A stretch of 64,000 bases of DNA from Enterobacter genomosp. O (GTDB lineage: Bacteria > Pseudomonadota > Gammaproteobacteria > Enterobacterales > Enterobacteriaceae). Where the stretch lies: positions 806,001-870,000 of the forward strand of contig NZ_LECZ01000026.1 in assembly GCF_001022965.1 (NCBI RefSeq), in the 5' to 3' direction. The notes under the pieces were generated by a model. The model saw only the letters and a list, made by a program, of their open reading frames with translations. It had not been told where the DNA came from and did no database searches. A program made the position numbers and the translations under genes. This document shows positions 19,201 to 29,768 of the stretch, piece after piece. Numbering within the stretch: position 1 is the first letter of the stretch; each line of letters begins with the position of its first letter.

Positions 19201-19653
19201 AGCGTTTCACAGGGGCTGCAACTCTGGCTGGAACATCTTGTCTACAGTGCGGGTGGTCATAAAGGCGAAAGCCGGATTTTCGTGCGCAAAGAGGGCGAGT
19301 GGCGCTTCCCGCCGATGGAGGCGGAGCAGGCGTTAAGTTACCTGTCTTTGTACATTGAGGGCTATCGTCAGGGAATGAACAAACCGCTCCTGCTGCTGCC
19401 GGAAAGCGGCGGTGCATGGATAAAAGCCTGTTATGACGCGCAGAATGATGCGATGTTAACGGACGAGGCCTCACTGCAGAAAGCGCGCAGTAAATTTATG
19501 CAGGCCTACGAAGGAAACATGATGGTGCGGGGGGAGGGTGAAGATGTCTGGTATCAGCGCTTATGGCGCACGCTTGAGCCAGAGTACTTCGAGACCATCA
19601 AGGAAGAGGCGCAACGCTATCTGTTACCGTTGTTCAAATTTAATCAGTCCTGA
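16279..19653 (+). CDS. recC: Exonuclease V subunit gamma RecC
   Basis: An 1124-residue subunit of RecBCD (E. coli 1122). RecC has a helicase-like fold without working ATPase motifs and recognises the Chi sequence in the 3'-terminated strand. The N-terminal MLRVYHSNRLDVLEALMEFIV and the FLAGPINICTLMPMRSIPFKVVCLLGMNDGVYPR segment are typical. RBS GGGAG precedes the ATG. RecC lies upstream of ptrA-recB-recD as in E. coli, separated from ptrA here by an ERIC element. Confidence 0.97.
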   Translation: MLRVYHSNRLDVLEALMEFIVERERLDDPFEPEMVLVQSTGMAQWLQMSLSRKFGIAANIDFPLPASFIWEMFVRVLPDIPEQSAFNKQGMSWKLMALLPEMLQHDEFAMLRHYLNHDTDKRKLFQLASRTADLYDQYLVYRPEWLTRWEAGELVDGLPEAQIWQAPLWKALVEHTEKLGQPKWHRANLYQRFISILQNSDERPARLPSRVFICGISALPPVYLQALNALGKHIDIHILFTNPCRQYWGDIQDGRWLSRLVTRQRRRLFEERTVPLFKDGASAAQLFDENGIQNLPNPLLASWGKLGRDYIHMLSDITSSGEGDVDAFVEIAPDSLLHNIQLDILDLENRAVMGVTANEFERSDRKRKLEVDDRSISLHVCHSPQREVEVLHDQLLAMLQNDPELTPRDIVVMVSDIDSYSPFIQAVFGSATGERYLPYAISDRRARQSHPVLQAFITLLSLPDSRFISEDVLALLDVPVLAARFNINEEGLRYLRQWVNESGVRWGIDDDNVQEFELPPTGQHTWRFGLTRMLLGYAMESSQGEWNEVLPYDESSGLIAELVGHLASLLMQLNRWRRELMQPRALEEWLPICRALLTDFFLPDSDTEAAMALIETQWQAIVDEGVNSHYHEAIPLSLLRDELTQRLDQERISQRFLAGPINICTLMPMRSIPFKVVCLLGMNDGVYPRALAPLGFDLMSADPKRGDRSRRDDDRYLFLEALISAQNTLYISYIGRSIQDNSERFPSVLVQELVDYIGQSHYLPGDEERNCDESEQRVKAHITCFHSRMPFDPVNYVASERQSYAQEWLPAAKKEGSAHTDFIQELDPRPIDTLTFEQLQRFWAHPVRAFFQQRLQVNFRSEESEIPDAEPFTLEGLERYQLNLQLLNALVEEEDADKLYRRYRAAGQLPYGAFGEIVWEAQCLEMTALAERVRECRQPGKSIEIDLMCNGVQLTGWLTQVQPDGLLRWRPSMLSVSQGLQLWLEHLVYSAGGHKGESRIFVRKEGEWRFPPMEAEQALSYLSLYIEGYRQGMNKPLLLLPESGGAWIKACYDAQNDAMLTDEASLQKARSKFMQAYEGNMMVRGEGEDVWYQRLWRTLEPEYFETIKEEAQRYLLPLFKFNQS

Positions 19654-19770
19654 GTGCTGTATAAAAATTGCGCAGCACAGGGGGTTCATTTATGATGCAC
19701 TTCTTATCACGGACTGATGTACCCAAAGAAAGAGATGCTGGTATGTCCAGCACGCAGTTTGTTAATGATG

Positions 19771-19897
19771 TATACCCTAAATAATTCGAGTTGCAGGAAG
19801 GCGGCAAGGGCGTGAATCCCCCGGAGCTTACACAAGTAAGTGACTGGGGTGAACGCGTGAAGCCAACGCACATGCAACTTGAAGTATGACGGGGATA
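19771..19897. repeat. ERIC element (enterobacterial repetitive intergenic consensus)
   Basis: A 127-bp element from TATACCCTAAATAATTCGAG to CTTGAAGTATGACGGGGATA, the full ERIC length. The centre contains GTGAATCCCC...GGAGCTTAC and AAGTAAGTGACTGGGGTGAA, close to the classical ERIC core. The ends are inverted relative to each other. It ends 20 bases before the ptrA start codon. Confidence 0.95.
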
Positions 19898-19917
19898 GCC
19901 GTGATAAAGAGGTCGTA

Positions 19918-22800
19918 ATGCCAGGCAGCACCTTGTTTAAAGCGTTGGTTTTGTTTGTCGCCCTTTGGGCACCTGTCACTCAGGCAGACTCCGGTTGGCA
20001 ACCCGTTCAGGAAACTATCCGTAAGAGCGAAAAAGATACCCGTCAATATCAGGCTATTCGCCTTGATAACGGGATGACCGTGCTGCTGGTTTCCGACCCG
20101 CAGGCGGTAAAGTCCCTCTCGGCACTGGTGGTGCCTGTTGGGTCGCTGGAAGATCCTGAAACCCATCCTGGGCTTGCACACTATCTGGAACATATGACGC
20201 TGATGGGGTCAAAAAAATACCCGCAGCCAGATAGCCTGTCCGAATTTCTCAAGATGCATGGCGGCAGCCACAATGCCAGTACGGCACCGTACCGCACGGC
20301 CTTCTATCTCGAAGTCGAGAACGATGCGCTGGAAGGGGCGGTCGATCGTCTTGCTGACTCCATCGCCGCCCCGTTGCTGGATAAAAAATACGCCGATCGT
20401 GAACGCAATGCGGTGAATGCCGAGCTGACCATGGCCCGCTCGCGGGACGGTATGCGTATGGCGCAGGTGAGCGCCGAAACCATCAACCCTGCGCACCCGG
20501 GTTCTCGTTTCTCCGGCGGTAACCTGGAGACATTGAGCGATAAACCGAACAGCCCGGTTCTGGATGCGCTGCACGCGTTTCGCGATAAATACTACTCCGC
20601 CAACCTGATGAAAGCGGTTATCTACAGTAATAAACCGCTGCCAGAGCTGGCCGGCATGGCTGCCAAAACGTTTGGTCGGGTGCCAAATAAAAATATCGAC
20701 CAGCCGCAAATAAATGTTCCGGTGGTGACGGAGGCGCAGAAAGGCATCGTGATCCACTACGTGCCCGCCCTGCCGCGCAAAGTGTTGCGCGTTGAATTCC
20801 GCATTGATAACAATACGGCGCAGTTTCGCAGTAAAACCGATGAGCTGGTGACCTATCTGATTGGTAACCGTAGCCCGGGTACGCTTTCTGACTGGCTGCA
20901 AAAACAAGGGCTGGTAGAAGGTATTCGCGCCGACTCCGATCCGGTTGTGAACGGCAATAGCGGCGTGCTGGCGATATCCGCAACCCTCACCGATAAAGGG
21001 CTGGCAAACCGTGATGAGGTGGTGGCGGCAATCTTCAGCTATCTCAGCCTGCTGCGTGATAAAGGCGTCGACAAGCGCTACTTTGATGAACTGGCGCACG
21101 TGCTGGATCTCGATTTCCGTTATCCGTCTATTACCCGCGATATGGATTACGTGGAGTGGCTGGCGGACACCATGATTCGCGTGCCGGTGGAGCACACCCT
21201 CGACGCGGTGAATATTGCTGACCGGTATGATGCCGAGGCGGTAAAAGCGCGCCTGGCGATGATGACGCCGGAGAATGCCCGTATCTGGTACATCAGCCCG
21301 GACGAACCGCATAACAAAACGGCTTATTTTGTCGATGCTCCATATCAGGTGGATAAAATCAGCGCTCAAACCTTCACCGACTGGCAGAAGAAAGCGGGAG
21401 AGATAGCGTTGCAGCTGCCTGAGCTGAACCCCTATATCCCGGATGATTTCTCGCTGATCAAAACCACGAAGGACTATCCGCACCCGGCGCTTATCATTGA
21501 TGAGCCGACGCTGCGCGTGGTGTACACCCCAAGCCGCTATTTCGCCAGCGAGCCAAAAGTCGATGTCAGCGTGGTGCTGCGTAACCCGAAAGCAATGAAT
21601 AGCGCTAAAAACCAGGTGATGTTTGCGCTCAACGACTATCTCGCCGGTATCGCGCTCGACCAGCTTAGCAACCAGGCGGCCGTAGGGGGAATCAGCTTCT
21701 CGACCAATGCCAACAACGGTTTGATGCTCAATGCAAACGGCTACACCCAGCGTCTGCCTCAGCTGTTCCAGGCACTGCTGGAGGGCTATTTCAGCTATAC
21801 GCCTACGGAAGAACAGTTTGAGCAGGCCAAATCGTGGTATGCGCAAATGATGGACTCTGCGGAGAAGGGCAAAGCTTACGATCTGGCGCTCATGCCGGCG
21901 CAGATGCTGTCGCAAATTCCCTATTTCCAGCGGGAAGACCGCCGGGCCTTACTGCCCTCTATCACGTTAAAAGACGTGCTCGCTTACCGTGACGCGCTGA
22001 AAACCAATACGCGCCCAGAGTTCCTGATTGTCGGTAACATGAGCGAGGAGCAGGCCAAAACGCTGGCGGAGAACGTGCGCACTCAGCTCGGTTCGAAAGG
22101 CGACGAGTGGTGCCGCAACCAGGACGTTCTGGTTGAGAAAAAACAGAATGTGATTTTTGAAAAGGCGGGAAACAGTACGGATTCCGCCCTGGCCGCGGTA
22201 TTTGTGCCAACGGGGTATGATGAATTCTCCAGTTCAGCGCAGAGTGCCGTGCTGGGCCAAATTATTCAGCCGTGGTTCTATAACCAGTTACGCACGGAAG
22301 AGCAGCTTGGCTACGCGGTGTTCGCTTTCTCCATGAATGTCGGTCGTCAGTGGGGGCTGGGTTTCCTGCTGCAAAGCAGCGATAAGCAGCCGGCGTATCT
22401 CTGGCAGCGTTATCAGGCCTTCTTCCCGCAGGTGGAGGCAAAACTGCGCGCGATGAAGCCGGAAGAGTTCGCCCAAATCCAGCAGGCCGTCATCGCGCAG
22501 GTGATGCAGCCGCCGCAGACGCTGGGTGAAGAAGCCTCACAGCTGAGCAAAGATTTCGATCGCGGTAATCTGAAATTTGATTCGCGTGATAAAGTAGTGG
22601 CCGAGATAAAACAGCTGACGCCGCAGAAGGTTGCCGACTTCTTCCATCAGGCGGTGATTAAGCCGCAGGGAATGACCATCCTTTCTCAGGTTTCCGGTAG
22701 CCAGAACGGGAAAACGGAGTACGTTAACCCGCATGGCTGGAAAGTCTGGAAGAGCGTCAGCGCGCTGCAGCAATCTATGCCCTGGAGTAAGAAAGAATGA
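19918..22800 (+). CDS. ptrA: Periplasmic zinc protease pitrilysin (protease III)
   Basis: A 960-residue insulinase-family (M16) metallopeptidase, two shorter than E. coli PtrA. MPGSTLFKALVLFVALWAPVTQA is a Sec signal peptide. The inverted zinc motif HYLEH (HxxEH) lies near residue 88, with the distal ligand Glu in ERNAVNAE. It degrades small polypeptides in the periplasm. The ATG at 19918 follows AAAGAGG; the frame opens earlier inside the ERIC element, but that would destroy the signal peptide. It sits between recC and recB and overlaps recB by four bases. Confidence 0.96.
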   Translation: MPGSTLFKALVLFVALWAPVTQADSGWQPVQETIRKSEKDTRQYQAIRLDNGMTVLLVSDPQAVKSLSALVVPVGSLEDPETHPGLAHYLEHMTLMGSKKYPQPDSLSEFLKMHGGSHNASTAPYRTAFYLEVENDALEGAVDRLADSIAAPLLDKKYADRERNAVNAELTMARSRDGMRMAQVSAETINPAHPGSRFSGGNLETLSDKPNSPVLDALHAFRDKYYSANLMKAVIYSNKPLPELAGMAAKTFGRVPNKNIDQPQINVPVVTEAQKGIVIHYVPALPRKVLRVEFRIDNNTAQFRSKTDELVTYLIGNRSPGTLSDWLQKQGLVEGIRADSDPVVNGNSGVLAISATLTDKGLANRDEVVAAIFSYLSLLRDKGVDKRYFDELAHVLDLDFRYPSITRDMDYVEWLADTMIRVPVEHTLDAVNIADRYDAEAVKARLAMMTPENARIWYISPDEPHNKTAYFVDAPYQVDKISAQTFTDWQKKAGEIALQLPELNPYIPDDFSLIKTTKDYPHPALIIDEPTLRVVYTPSRYFASEPKVDVSVVLRNPKAMNSAKNQVMFALNDYLAGIALDQLSNQAAVGGISFSTNANNGLMLNANGYTQRLPQLFQALLEGYFSYTPTEEQFEQAKSWYAQMMDSAEKGKAYDLALMPAQMLSQIPYFQREDRRALLPSITLKDVLAYRDALKTNTRPEFLIVGNMSEEQAKTLAENVRTQLGSKGDEWCRNQDVLVEKKQNVIFEKAGNSTDSALAAVFVPTGYDEFSSSAQSAVLGQIIQPWFYNQLRTEEQLGYAVFAFSMNVGRQWGLGFLLQSSDKQPAYLWQRYQAFFPQVEAKLRAMKPEEFAQIQQAVIAQVMQPPQTLGEEASQLSKDFDRGNLKFDSRDKVVAEIKQLTPQKVADFFHQAVIKPQGMTILSQVSGSQNGKTEYVNPHGWKVWKSVSALQQSMPWSKKE

Positions 22801-25800
22801 CCGATACCGCTGAGTCCCTTGATCCCTTACGTTTACCTCTGCAGGGTGAACGATTGATTGAAGCCTCAGCGGGAACGGGAAAAACCTTCACCATCGCCGC
22901 GCTCTATCTGCGCCTGCTGTTAGGGCTCGGCGGCAACGCCGCTTTTCCTCGTCCATTGAGCGTGGAAGAGCTGCTTGTGGTGACCTTCACCGAGGCCGCC
23001 ACCGCAGAGCTGCGCGGCCGTATTCGCGCCAACATCCACGAGCTGCGCATCGCCTGTCTGCGTCAGAGTTCAGATAACCCCCTCTATGCCAGTCTTCTGG
23101 AAGAGATTGCCGACAAGCAGCAGGCCGCACAATGGCTGCTTCTGGCCGAGCGGCAGATGGATGAAGCGTCCGTCTTCACCATTCACGGTTTTTGCCAGCG
23201 CATGCTGAGCCTGAATGCGTTTGAGTCCGGCATGCTGTTTGAACAGCAGCTCATTGAAGATGAAACCGTGCTTCGCTATCAGGCCTGCGCGGACTTCTGG
23301 CGTCGCCATTGCTACCCGTTACAGCGCGATATCGCCGAAGCGGTACACGCGCTGTGGAAAGGCCCTGAGGCGCTGCTGCGCGCGATCGATCGCTATCTTC
23401 AGGGGGAAGCGCCGGTAATCAAATCTCCGCCGCCGGAGGATGAAACCCTGGCGTCACGCCATGAAAAAATCATCGCGCGAATTGTCGACATCAAGCAAAA
23501 GTGGATTGAGTCAGTCGGCGAAATTGACGCGATTATCGAAAATTCCGGGATTGACCGTCGCAAGTTTAACCGCGGCAATCAGGGGAAATGGATCGACAAG
23601 ATCAGCGCCTGGGCGCAGGAAGATACGCGGGGCTACCAGCTCCCGGACGCGCTGGAGAAATTCTCCCGGCGTTTCCTCGTTGAGCGAACCAAACCCGACG
23701 GTATTGTGCCCGAGCATCCCCTATTTGTGGCGATTGAAACCCTGCTGGCTGAGCCCTTAACGCTCAACGATCTGATGATCACTCGTGCCATGACGGAGAT
23801 CCGCGAAGCCGTCGCCCGCGAGAAACGCCGCAGGGGCGAACTGGGGTTTGACGATATGTTGAGCCGCCTTGATGCAGCGTTGTGCAGTGAAAATGGCGAG
23901 GCGCTTGCCGCCGCTATTCGCACTCGCTTCCCGGTGGCGATGATTGACGAATTTCAGGATACCGACCCTCAACAATACCGTATTTTTCGCCGTATCTGGC
24001 GCCAGCAGCCCGGCACCGCGCTGTTATTAATCGGCGATCCTAAACAGGCCATCTACGCCTTCCGCGGTGCGGATATTTTCACTTACATGAAGGCCCGCAG
24101 CGAAGTTGAGGCGCACTACACGCTGGATACCAACTGGCGTTCATCTCCCGGCATGGTGGAAAGCGTCAATGCGCTGTTCAGCCGCATGGATACGGCGTTT
24201 ATGTTCCGGGAGATCCCGTTCCAGCCGGTAAAGTTTGCTGAGAGAAATGCCTCGTTGCGCTTCGAATTTAACGGCGAGACGCAGCCTGCCATGCGCTTCT
24301 GGCTGCTGGATGGGGATGGCTGCGGCGTCGCCGACTATCAAAATGCCATGGCCCAGCACTGTGCCGCGCAAATCCGTGACTGGCTCAGCGCGGGCGCACG
24401 CGGCGAGGCGGTACTCTGGAAAGGCCAGGATGCCATTCCCGTAAAGGCATCAGATATCACGGTGCTGGTGCGTAGCCGTCAGGAAGCCTCGCTTATCCGT
24501 GATGCCCTGACGTTACTGAATATCCCCTCCGTCTATCTTTCAAACCGCGACAGCGTGTTTGAAACGCTGGAAGCGCAGGAGATGCTTTGGCTGCTGCAGG
24601 CCGTGCTTGCCCCGGAGCGGGAAAGCACGCTGCGCAGCGCATTAGCCAGCGCGATGCTCGGGCTGAACGCGCGTGATATCGATGCGCTCAACAATGACGA
24701 GGCCGCGTGGGATGCCGTGGTGGAAGAGTTTGTTCGCTACCGGGAGAAATGGCAGAAGCGCGGCGTGATGGCAATGGTACGCGAGCTCATGGCACAGCGC
24801 CACATTGCGGAGAATATGCTGGCCACAGCGGGCGGTGAGCGCCGGCTGACCGATATCTTACATATCAGCGAACTCTTACAGGAAGCGGGCACGCAGCTGG
24901 AGAGCGAGCATGCTCTGGTGCGCTGGCTGGCGCAGCAGATTGCCGACCCGAACAGCAATTCGTCCAGCCAGCAGATGCGCCTTGAGAGCGATAAACATCT
25001 GGTGCAGATTGTCACCATTCACAAGTCGAAAGGGCTGGAGTATCCGCTGGTCTGGCTGCCGTTTATCGCCAATTACCGCGTGCAGGATCAGGCCTTTTAC
25101 CACGATCGCGAGTCGTTCGAGGCGGTGCTCGATCTCAGCAACGCGGAGTCTAGCGTTGAGCTGGCAGAGGCCGAGCGTCTGGCGGAGGATTTACGCCTGC
25201 TCTACGTGGCGCTGACCCGTTCTGTCTGGCACTGCAGCCTGGGCGTTGCCCCTCTGTTCCGCCGTCGTGGCGAAAAAACGGGGGAGAGCGATTTTCACCT
25301 GAGCGCGCTGGGGCGGTTAATTCAGCACGGCGAACCGAAAGACGCAGCGGGTCTGCGCCAGTGTATCGAATCCCTTTGCACAGAGCATGTTGCCCTGCAT
25401 ATTCCGGCACAGCCGGATAATAGCCGCTGGCTAATGCCGGACCAGCGTGAGTCAGAGCTGCATGCCCGCCAGGTTGTCCGCACGATTGCCGATGACTGGC
25501 GCGTCACCAGCTATTCCGGTTTACAGCAGCACGGACAGAGTATTGCGCTGGATCTGATGCCAAAACTGGACGTGGATGCAGCGGGGACCGGTAGCATCCC
25601 CGTTGAGCCGGTGCTCACGCCGCACCAGTTCCCGCGCGGCGCCTCACCGGGCACGTTTTTGCACAGCCTGTTTGAAGAGCTGGATTTTACCCAGCCTGTC
25701 TCTGAAGAGTGGGTGCTGAAGATGTTGCAGAGTGGGGGCTATGACCCTCAATGGGTGCCGGTTCTGCGTGACTGGATCCACGCGGTTCTGCACGCTCCGC

Positions 25801-26339
25801 TCACGGAGCAGGGGATCGCCCTCAGCCAGTTGACCGCCAAAGATAAACAGGTGGAGATGGAGTTTTATCTCCCCATCGCCAGCCCGCTCAGGGCCGAGGC
25901 GCTTGATGTGCTAATCCGCGAGTACGATCCGCTATCCGCGGGCTGCCCGCCGCTGAACTTTCGTCAGGTGCAGGGGATGCTAAAAGGCTTTATCGACCTG
26001 GTTTTCCGCCATCAGGGGCGCTATTACCTGCTGGATTACAAATCGAACTGGCTGGGCGAAAACAGCGAAGCCTATACCCAACAGGCGATGGCGTCGGCCA
26101 TGCAAATGCATCGCTACGATCTGCAGTACCAGCTTTATACCCTGGCGCTGCACCGTTACCTGCGCCATCGCATTGCCGATTACCGTTACGAAGACCATTT
26201 TGGCGGCGTAATTTACCTGTTCCTGCGCGGCGTGGATGCTAACGACCCGCGATCCGGCGTGTTTAGTACGCGGCCAGCTGCGGAACTGATTGAAAAAATG
26301 GATAACCTGTTTGCTGCAAGCACGGAGGAGGTGGCATGA
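22797..26339 (+). CDS. recB: Exonuclease V subunit beta RecB
   Basis: An 1180-residue UvrD-type 3'-5' helicase fused to a C-terminal nuclease, the same length as E. coli RecB. Walker A is [18 protein letters not shown] (residues about 21-38). Walker B-like [13 protein letters not shown] and [15 protein letters not shown] are intact. The nuclease catalytic Asp and Lys lie in [10 protein letters not shown] near the C-terminus. With RecC and RecD it processes double-strand ends until Chi, then loads RecA. The start overlaps the ptrA stop (ATGA), and its own stop overlaps recD the same way. Confidence 0.98.
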   Translation: MTDTAESLDPLRLPLQGERLIEASAGTGKTFTIAALYLRLLLGLGGNAAFPRPLSVEELLVVTFTEAATAELRGRIRANIHELRIACLRQSSDNPLYASLLEEIADKQQAAQWLLLAERQMDEASVFTIHGFCQRMLSLNAFESGMLFEQQLIEDETVLRYQACADFWRRHCYPLQRDIAEAVHALWKGPEALLRAIDRYLQGEAPVIKSPPPEDETLASRHEKIIARIVDIKQKWIESVGEIDAIIENSGIDRRKFNRGNQGKWIDKISAWAQEDTRGYQLPDALEKFSRRFLVERTKPDGIVPEHPLFVAIETLLAEPLTLNDLMITRAMTEIREAVAREKRRRGELGFDDMLSRLDAALCSENGEALAAAIRTRFPVAMIDEFQDTDPQQYRIFRRIWRQQPGTALLLIGDPKQAIYAFRGADIFTYMKARSEVEAHYTLDTNWRSSPGMVESVNALFSRMDTAFMFREIPFQPVKFAERNASLRFEFNGETQPAMRFWLLDGDGCGVADYQNAMAQHCAAQIRDWLSAGARGEAVLWKGQDAIPVKASDITVLVRSRQEASLIRDALTLLNIPSVYLSNRDSVFETLEAQEMLWLLQAVLAPERESTLRSALASAMLGLNARDIDALNNDEAAWDAVVEEFVRYREKWQKRGVMAMVRELMAQRHIAENMLATAGGERRLTDILHISELLQEAGTQLESEHALVRWLAQQIADPNSNSSSQQMRLESDKHLVQIVTIHKSKGLEYPLVWLPFIANYRVQDQAFYHDRESFEAVLDLSNAESSVELAEAERLAEDLRLLYVALTRSVWHCSLGVAPLFRRRGEKTGESDFHLSALGRLIQHGEPKDAAGLRQCIESLCTEHVALHIPAQPDNSRWLMPDQRESELHARQVVRTIADDWRVTSYSGLQQHGQSIALDLMPKLDVDAAGTGSIPVEPVLTPHQFPRGASPGTFLHSLFEELDFTQPVSEEWVLKMLQSGGYDPQWVPVLRDWIHAVLHAPLTEQGIALSQLTAKDKQVEMEFYLPIASPLRAEALDVLIREYDPLSAGCPPLNFRQVQGMLKGFIDLVFRHQGRYYLLDYKSNWLGENSEAYTQQAMASAMQMHRYDLQYQLYTLALHRYLRHRIADYRYEDHFGGVIYLFLRGVDANDPRSGVFSTRPAAELIEKMDNLFAASTEEVA

Positions 26340-28156
26340 CGATGCAGGCGCTACTGCTGGAAGCGGTTGAACAACGATTACTGCGCCACCTTGACGTGCA
26401 GTTCGCCATGATGGTGGCAGGCGAAGAGCCTGCCGTGATGCTCGCCGCCGCCATTCTGAGTAAAGACGCGGGGGAAGGGCACGTGTGTCTGCCGCTGTCG
26501 CGTCTGGCGGTGGACGAGAAAATGCCTCCGGCTTTACAGGCGTGTTTCGCTTTGCTGGGTGAAAACGTGGACTGGGAAGTGAGATTGCTCAGTTCCCCTG
26601 CCGTTAGCGGAACCGATACCGGGACGCCGATGATCCTTATCGGCGAGCGTTTGTATCTTAACCGGCTGTGGCGTAACGAACTGACGGTGGCGCGCTTCTT
26701 CAGCGAGACGAATGCCCCGCTTCCCTGCGATGAAGCGCAGCTGCGGTACGTGCTGGATACGCTGTTTACCTCTGACGACGAAACAGACTGGCAGAAAGTG
26801 GCGGCAGCCGTGGCGTTAACGCGACGGATCTCGGTCATTTCTGGCGGCCCGGGCACCGGGAAAACGACCACCGTGGCAAAGCTGCTTGCGGCCCTGATTC
26901 AGCTTTCGGGCGAACAAAAGTGTCGTATTCGCCTGGCGGCCCCTACCGGTAAAGCGGCGGCTCGTCTGACGGAGTCGTTAGGCGGGGCGCTGCAAAAACT
27001 GCCGCTTACCGGGGATCAACTTGCGCTTTTCCCCAACGAAGCCAGCACGCTGCACCGGTTGCTTGGCGCGCAGCCGGGCAGCCAGCGCCTGCGTTATCAT
27101 GCTGGTAACCCCCTGCACCTTGATGTGCTGGTGGTGGATGAAGCGTCGATGATTGACCTGACGATGATGTCGCGTTTGATCGATGCGCTTCCGCCTCACG
27201 CGCGCGTCATCTTTCTCGGCGATCGCGACCAGCTTGCCTCCGTGGAAGCGGGCGCCGTACTCGGCGATATCTGCACGTATGCCAGCCTGGGGTACACCGC
27301 TGAACGCGCGCAGGAGCTGGCCCGTCTGACCGGATGTTCGCTCGTCTCAGAAAACCATTCCCTTGCGGGGGCGCTGCGCGACAGCCTGTGTCTGCTGCAG
27401 AAGAGCTACCGTTTCGGCAGCAGCTCCGGCATCGGCCAGCTTGCGGCAGCGGTGAACCGCGGTGACCGGCACACAACCTGTGCGGTATTTGACGGTACCT
27501 TTACGGACATTGAGAAAAAATCGCTGCAAAGCGGAGAAGAGTATCAGGCGATGCTTGATGATGCCCTGCTGGGGTATCAGCACTTCCTGACGGGCGTACA
27601 GCAGCAAAGCGCGCCGGAGCAGGTGATTGCCGCGTTTGGCGAATACCAGCTGCTCTGTGCGCTGAGGGAAGGGCCATTTGGCGTTAGCGGCCTGAACGAC
27701 AGGCTGGAACAGCTGCTGGCGCAAAAGCGTAAAATATACCGTACCCCGCATTCGCGCTGGTATGAAGGGCGTCCGGTGATGATCTCCCGCAACGACAGCG
27801 CGCTGGGGTTGTTTAACGGGGATATCGGGATTGCGCTCGATCGCGGTCAGGGCCTGCGCGTCTGGTTCCAGATGCCGGACGGCAGCGTGAAGTCTTTCCA
27901 GCCCAGCCGTTTGCCCGAGCATGAAACCGCGTGGGCGATGACGGTGCATAAATCTCAGGGCTCCGAGTTTAACCATGCGGCGCTGATCCTGCCCACGCAG
28001 CTTTCGCCCGTCATTACCCGCGAGCTGATTTATACCGCCATAACGCGCGCGCGTCAGCGCCTGTCGCTGTATACCGATGAACGCGTGCTGGTGCAGGCGA
28101 TTGCCGCGCGCACGGAACGCCGAAGCGGGCTGAGCGCGATATTTGAGTCCCTCTGA
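26336..28156 (+). CDS. recD: Exonuclease V subunit alpha RecD
   Basis: A 606-residue superfamily 1B 5'-3' helicase (E. coli 608). Walker [17 protein letters not shown] is near residue 168, Walker B is [10 protein letters not shown], and [13 protein letters not shown] plus [11 protein letters not shown] are motifs V-VI. It is the fast motor of RecBCD and is needed for its full nuclease activity. ATGA overlap with recB implies coupled synthesis. The start [12 protein letters not shown] aligns with E. coli MKLQKQLLEAVE. Confidence 0.97.
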   Translation: MTMQALLLEAVEQRLLRHLDVQFAMMVAGEEPAVMLAAAILSKDAGEGHVCLPLSRLAVDEKMPPALQACFALLGENVDWEVRLLSSPAVSGTDTGTPMILIGERLYLNRLWRNELTVARFFSETNAPLPCDEAQLRYVLDTLFTSDDETDWQKVAAAVALTRRISVISGGPGTGKTTTVAKLLAALIQLSGEQKCRIRLAAPTGKAAARLTESLGGALQKLPLTGDQLALFPNEASTLHRLLGAQPGSQRLRYHAGNPLHLDVLVVDEASMIDLTMMSRLIDALPPHARVIFLGDRDQLASVEAGAVLGDICTYASLGYTAERAQELARLTGCSLVSENHSLAGALRDSLCLLQKSYRFGSSSGIGQLAAAVNRGDRHTTCAVFDGTFTDIEKKSLQSGEEYQAMLDDALLGYQHFLTGVQQQSAPEQVIAAFGEYQLLCALREGPFGVSGLNDRLEQLLAQKRKIYRTPHSRWYEGRPVMISRNDSALGLFNGDIGIALDRGQGLRVWFQMPDGSVKSFQPSRLPEHETAWAMTVHKSQGSEFNHAALILPTQLSPVITRELIYTAITRARQRLSLYTDERVLVQAIAARTERRSGLSAIFESL

Positions 28157-28174
28157 ACCACGTCAGAAATGCAG

Positions 28175-28200
28175 GCCGGGTAAGCGCAGCGCCACCCGGC
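28175..28200. repeat. REP/BIME-type palindrome between recD and argA
   Basis: GCCGGGTAAGCGCAGCG followed by CCACCCGGC, an imperfect palindrome of the enterobacterial REP class. It lies between two convergent genes, where it can stabilise 3' ends. Confidence 0.8.
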
Positions 28201-28209
28201 AGTGTTGCA

Positions 28210-29541
28210 TTATCCCAGGTCAGCCATCAGCACTTTTGAGCGGCGCTGATAGTTGTACATCTCTTTCTTCGTTTCCGGCAGAGAGTCGATATCCACAGGC
28301 GTGAATCCGCGCTCCTGGAACCAGTGAATGCTGCGCGTCGTCAGAACGAACAGCTTGCTCAGGCCCATCTGGCGCGCCTGTGCTGCCACGCGCTCAAGCA
28401 GCATTTCGCCGCGCGAAGAGCTCCGGTAATCAGGGTGCACCGCCACGCAGGCCATTTCACCGATCTTCTCTTCCGGGAACGGATAGAGGGCGGCGCAGGC
28501 AATGGTCAGGTTATCGCGCTGAATAATGGTGAATTTGTCGATCTCCATCTCCAGCTGCTCGCGCGAGCGACGCACCAGAATACCCTGCTGTTCGAGCGGG
28601 CGTATCAGCTCCAGAATGCCGCCGATGTCATTGATGGTGGCGCGGCGTATCTGCTCCGCGCTCTCCATCACAATCTGGGTGCCGATGCCGTCGCGGGAGA
28701 ACAGCTCCTGCAGCAGGGCCCCGTCTTCCTGATAGCTGATCAGGTGGCTACGGCGCACGCCGCTGCGGCAGGCCTTCACCGCACCGCGCAAAAAACGCAC
28801 GGTGCCGGAGTGGTAGTCTCCTTCTTCTTCCAGCGCTTCTACGCGGGCCTGAGCTTCATTCGGGAAGAGTTCCGGCACAATCGCTCCTTCAGCGTTTACG
28901 ACCCCCTGGGAGGAGCAAAACCCAATCATTTTCTCCGCCTTCAGCTTGATTGCCAGCTGTGTGGCAATCTCTTCTGAGGTGAGGTTAAAGCTTTCACCGG
29001 TGACGGAAACTGCCACCGGGCCCATCAGCACGATGGCACCGCTGTCCAGCTGGCGGTGAATGGCATCTTCATCAATACGACGAATGCGGCCGCTGTGGCA
29101 ATAGTCGACGCCGTCGTCCACGCCGAGCGGCTGGGCAATGATAAAGTTGCCGCTCACGACGTTGATATGCGCCCCCTGCAGCGGCGTGTTGTTCAGGCTC
29201 ATCGACAGGCGCGCCGTAATATCCAGCTGCAGCAGACCCGCCGCCTGCTTCACCAGCTCAAGGGTTTTTGCATCCGTAACGCGGGTATGTTTGTGGTAAA
29301 TCGGCTCGTGGTGATGAGCGGCCAGGTTAGCATCAATCTGCGGACGCGCGCCATAGACCACGACCAGGCGGATCCCGAGGCTGTGCAGCAGGCCAATGTC
29401 ATTGACGATGCTGGAAAAATTTTCATGCTCAATGGCTTCGCCGCCAAGCATGATGACAAACGTTTTTCCCCGATGGGCGTTGATATAGGGAACAGAATGG
29501 CGGAATCCCTGGACCAGTTCGGTTCTACGTTCCTTCACCAT
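28210..29541 (-). CDS. argA: N-acetylglutamate synthase ArgA
   Basis: A 443-residue protein, the same length as E. coli ArgA. It makes N-acetylglutamate from glutamate and acetyl-CoA, the first step of arginine synthesis, and is feedback-inhibited by arginine. The N-terminal amino acid kinase-like domain ([18 protein letters not shown]...) is regulatory; the C-terminal 140 residues are a GNAT domain ([21 protein letters not shown]). The start [13 protein letters not shown] fits E. coli. Two tandem ARG boxes upstream predict ArgR repression. Confidence 0.97.
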   Translation of the reverse strand: MVKERRTELVQGFRHSVPYINAHRGKTFVIMLGGEAIEHENFSSIVNDIGLLHSLGIRLVVVYGARPQIDANLAAHHHEPIYHKHTRVTDAKTLELVKQAAGLLQLDITARLSMSLNNTPLQGAHINVVSGNFIIAQPLGVDDGVDYCHSGRIRRIDEDAIHRQLDSGAIVLMGPVAVSVTGESFNLTSEEIATQLAIKLKAEKMIGFCSSQGVVNAEGAIVPELFPNEAQARVEALEEEGDYHSGTVRFLRGAVKACRSGVRRSHLISYQEDGALLQELFSRDGIGTQIVMESAEQIRRATINDIGGILELIRPLEQQGILVRRSREQLEMEIDKFTIIQRDNLTIACAALYPFPEEKIGEMACVAVHPDYRSSSRGEMLLERVAAQARQMGLSKLFVLTTRSIHWFQERGFTPVDIDSLPETKKEMYNYQRRSKVLMADLG

Positions 29542-29553
29542 GGCACAACCCTT

Positions 29554-29592
29554 AATGAATGTTTATTCGTAATTTCTGTATTTTTATTCGAT
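29554..29592 (-). promoter_or_regulatory. Tandem ArgR operators (ARG boxes) upstream of argA
   Basis: Two 18-bp imperfect palindromes, AATGAATGTTTATTCGTA (29554-29571) and TCTGTATTTTTATTCGAT (29575-29592), are separated by three bases. This is the standard arrangement for an ArgR hexamer. They begin 13 bases upstream of the argA start codon. Confidence 0.85.
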
Positions 29593-29768
29593 TGTGGGCG
29601 CGTGTGCAAGCGCAAATTTTCCGCGACCCACAGAAAATGATAAGTAATCCGTGCGTTAGCGTATGATTGTTTACCCTTTTATAGATGACAGTTTATGCGT
29701 CATTCGTTAAAGTTTTCGGTCAATCTGGACGTTTTGTATATCAGTCAGTGTTCTTGCTCGGGAGAAGC

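Noticed and set aside
20209..21915. 568-codon minus-strand reading frame opposite ptrA
   Set aside because: PtrA is conserved along its full length on the plus strand; the antisense product has no recognisable motif.
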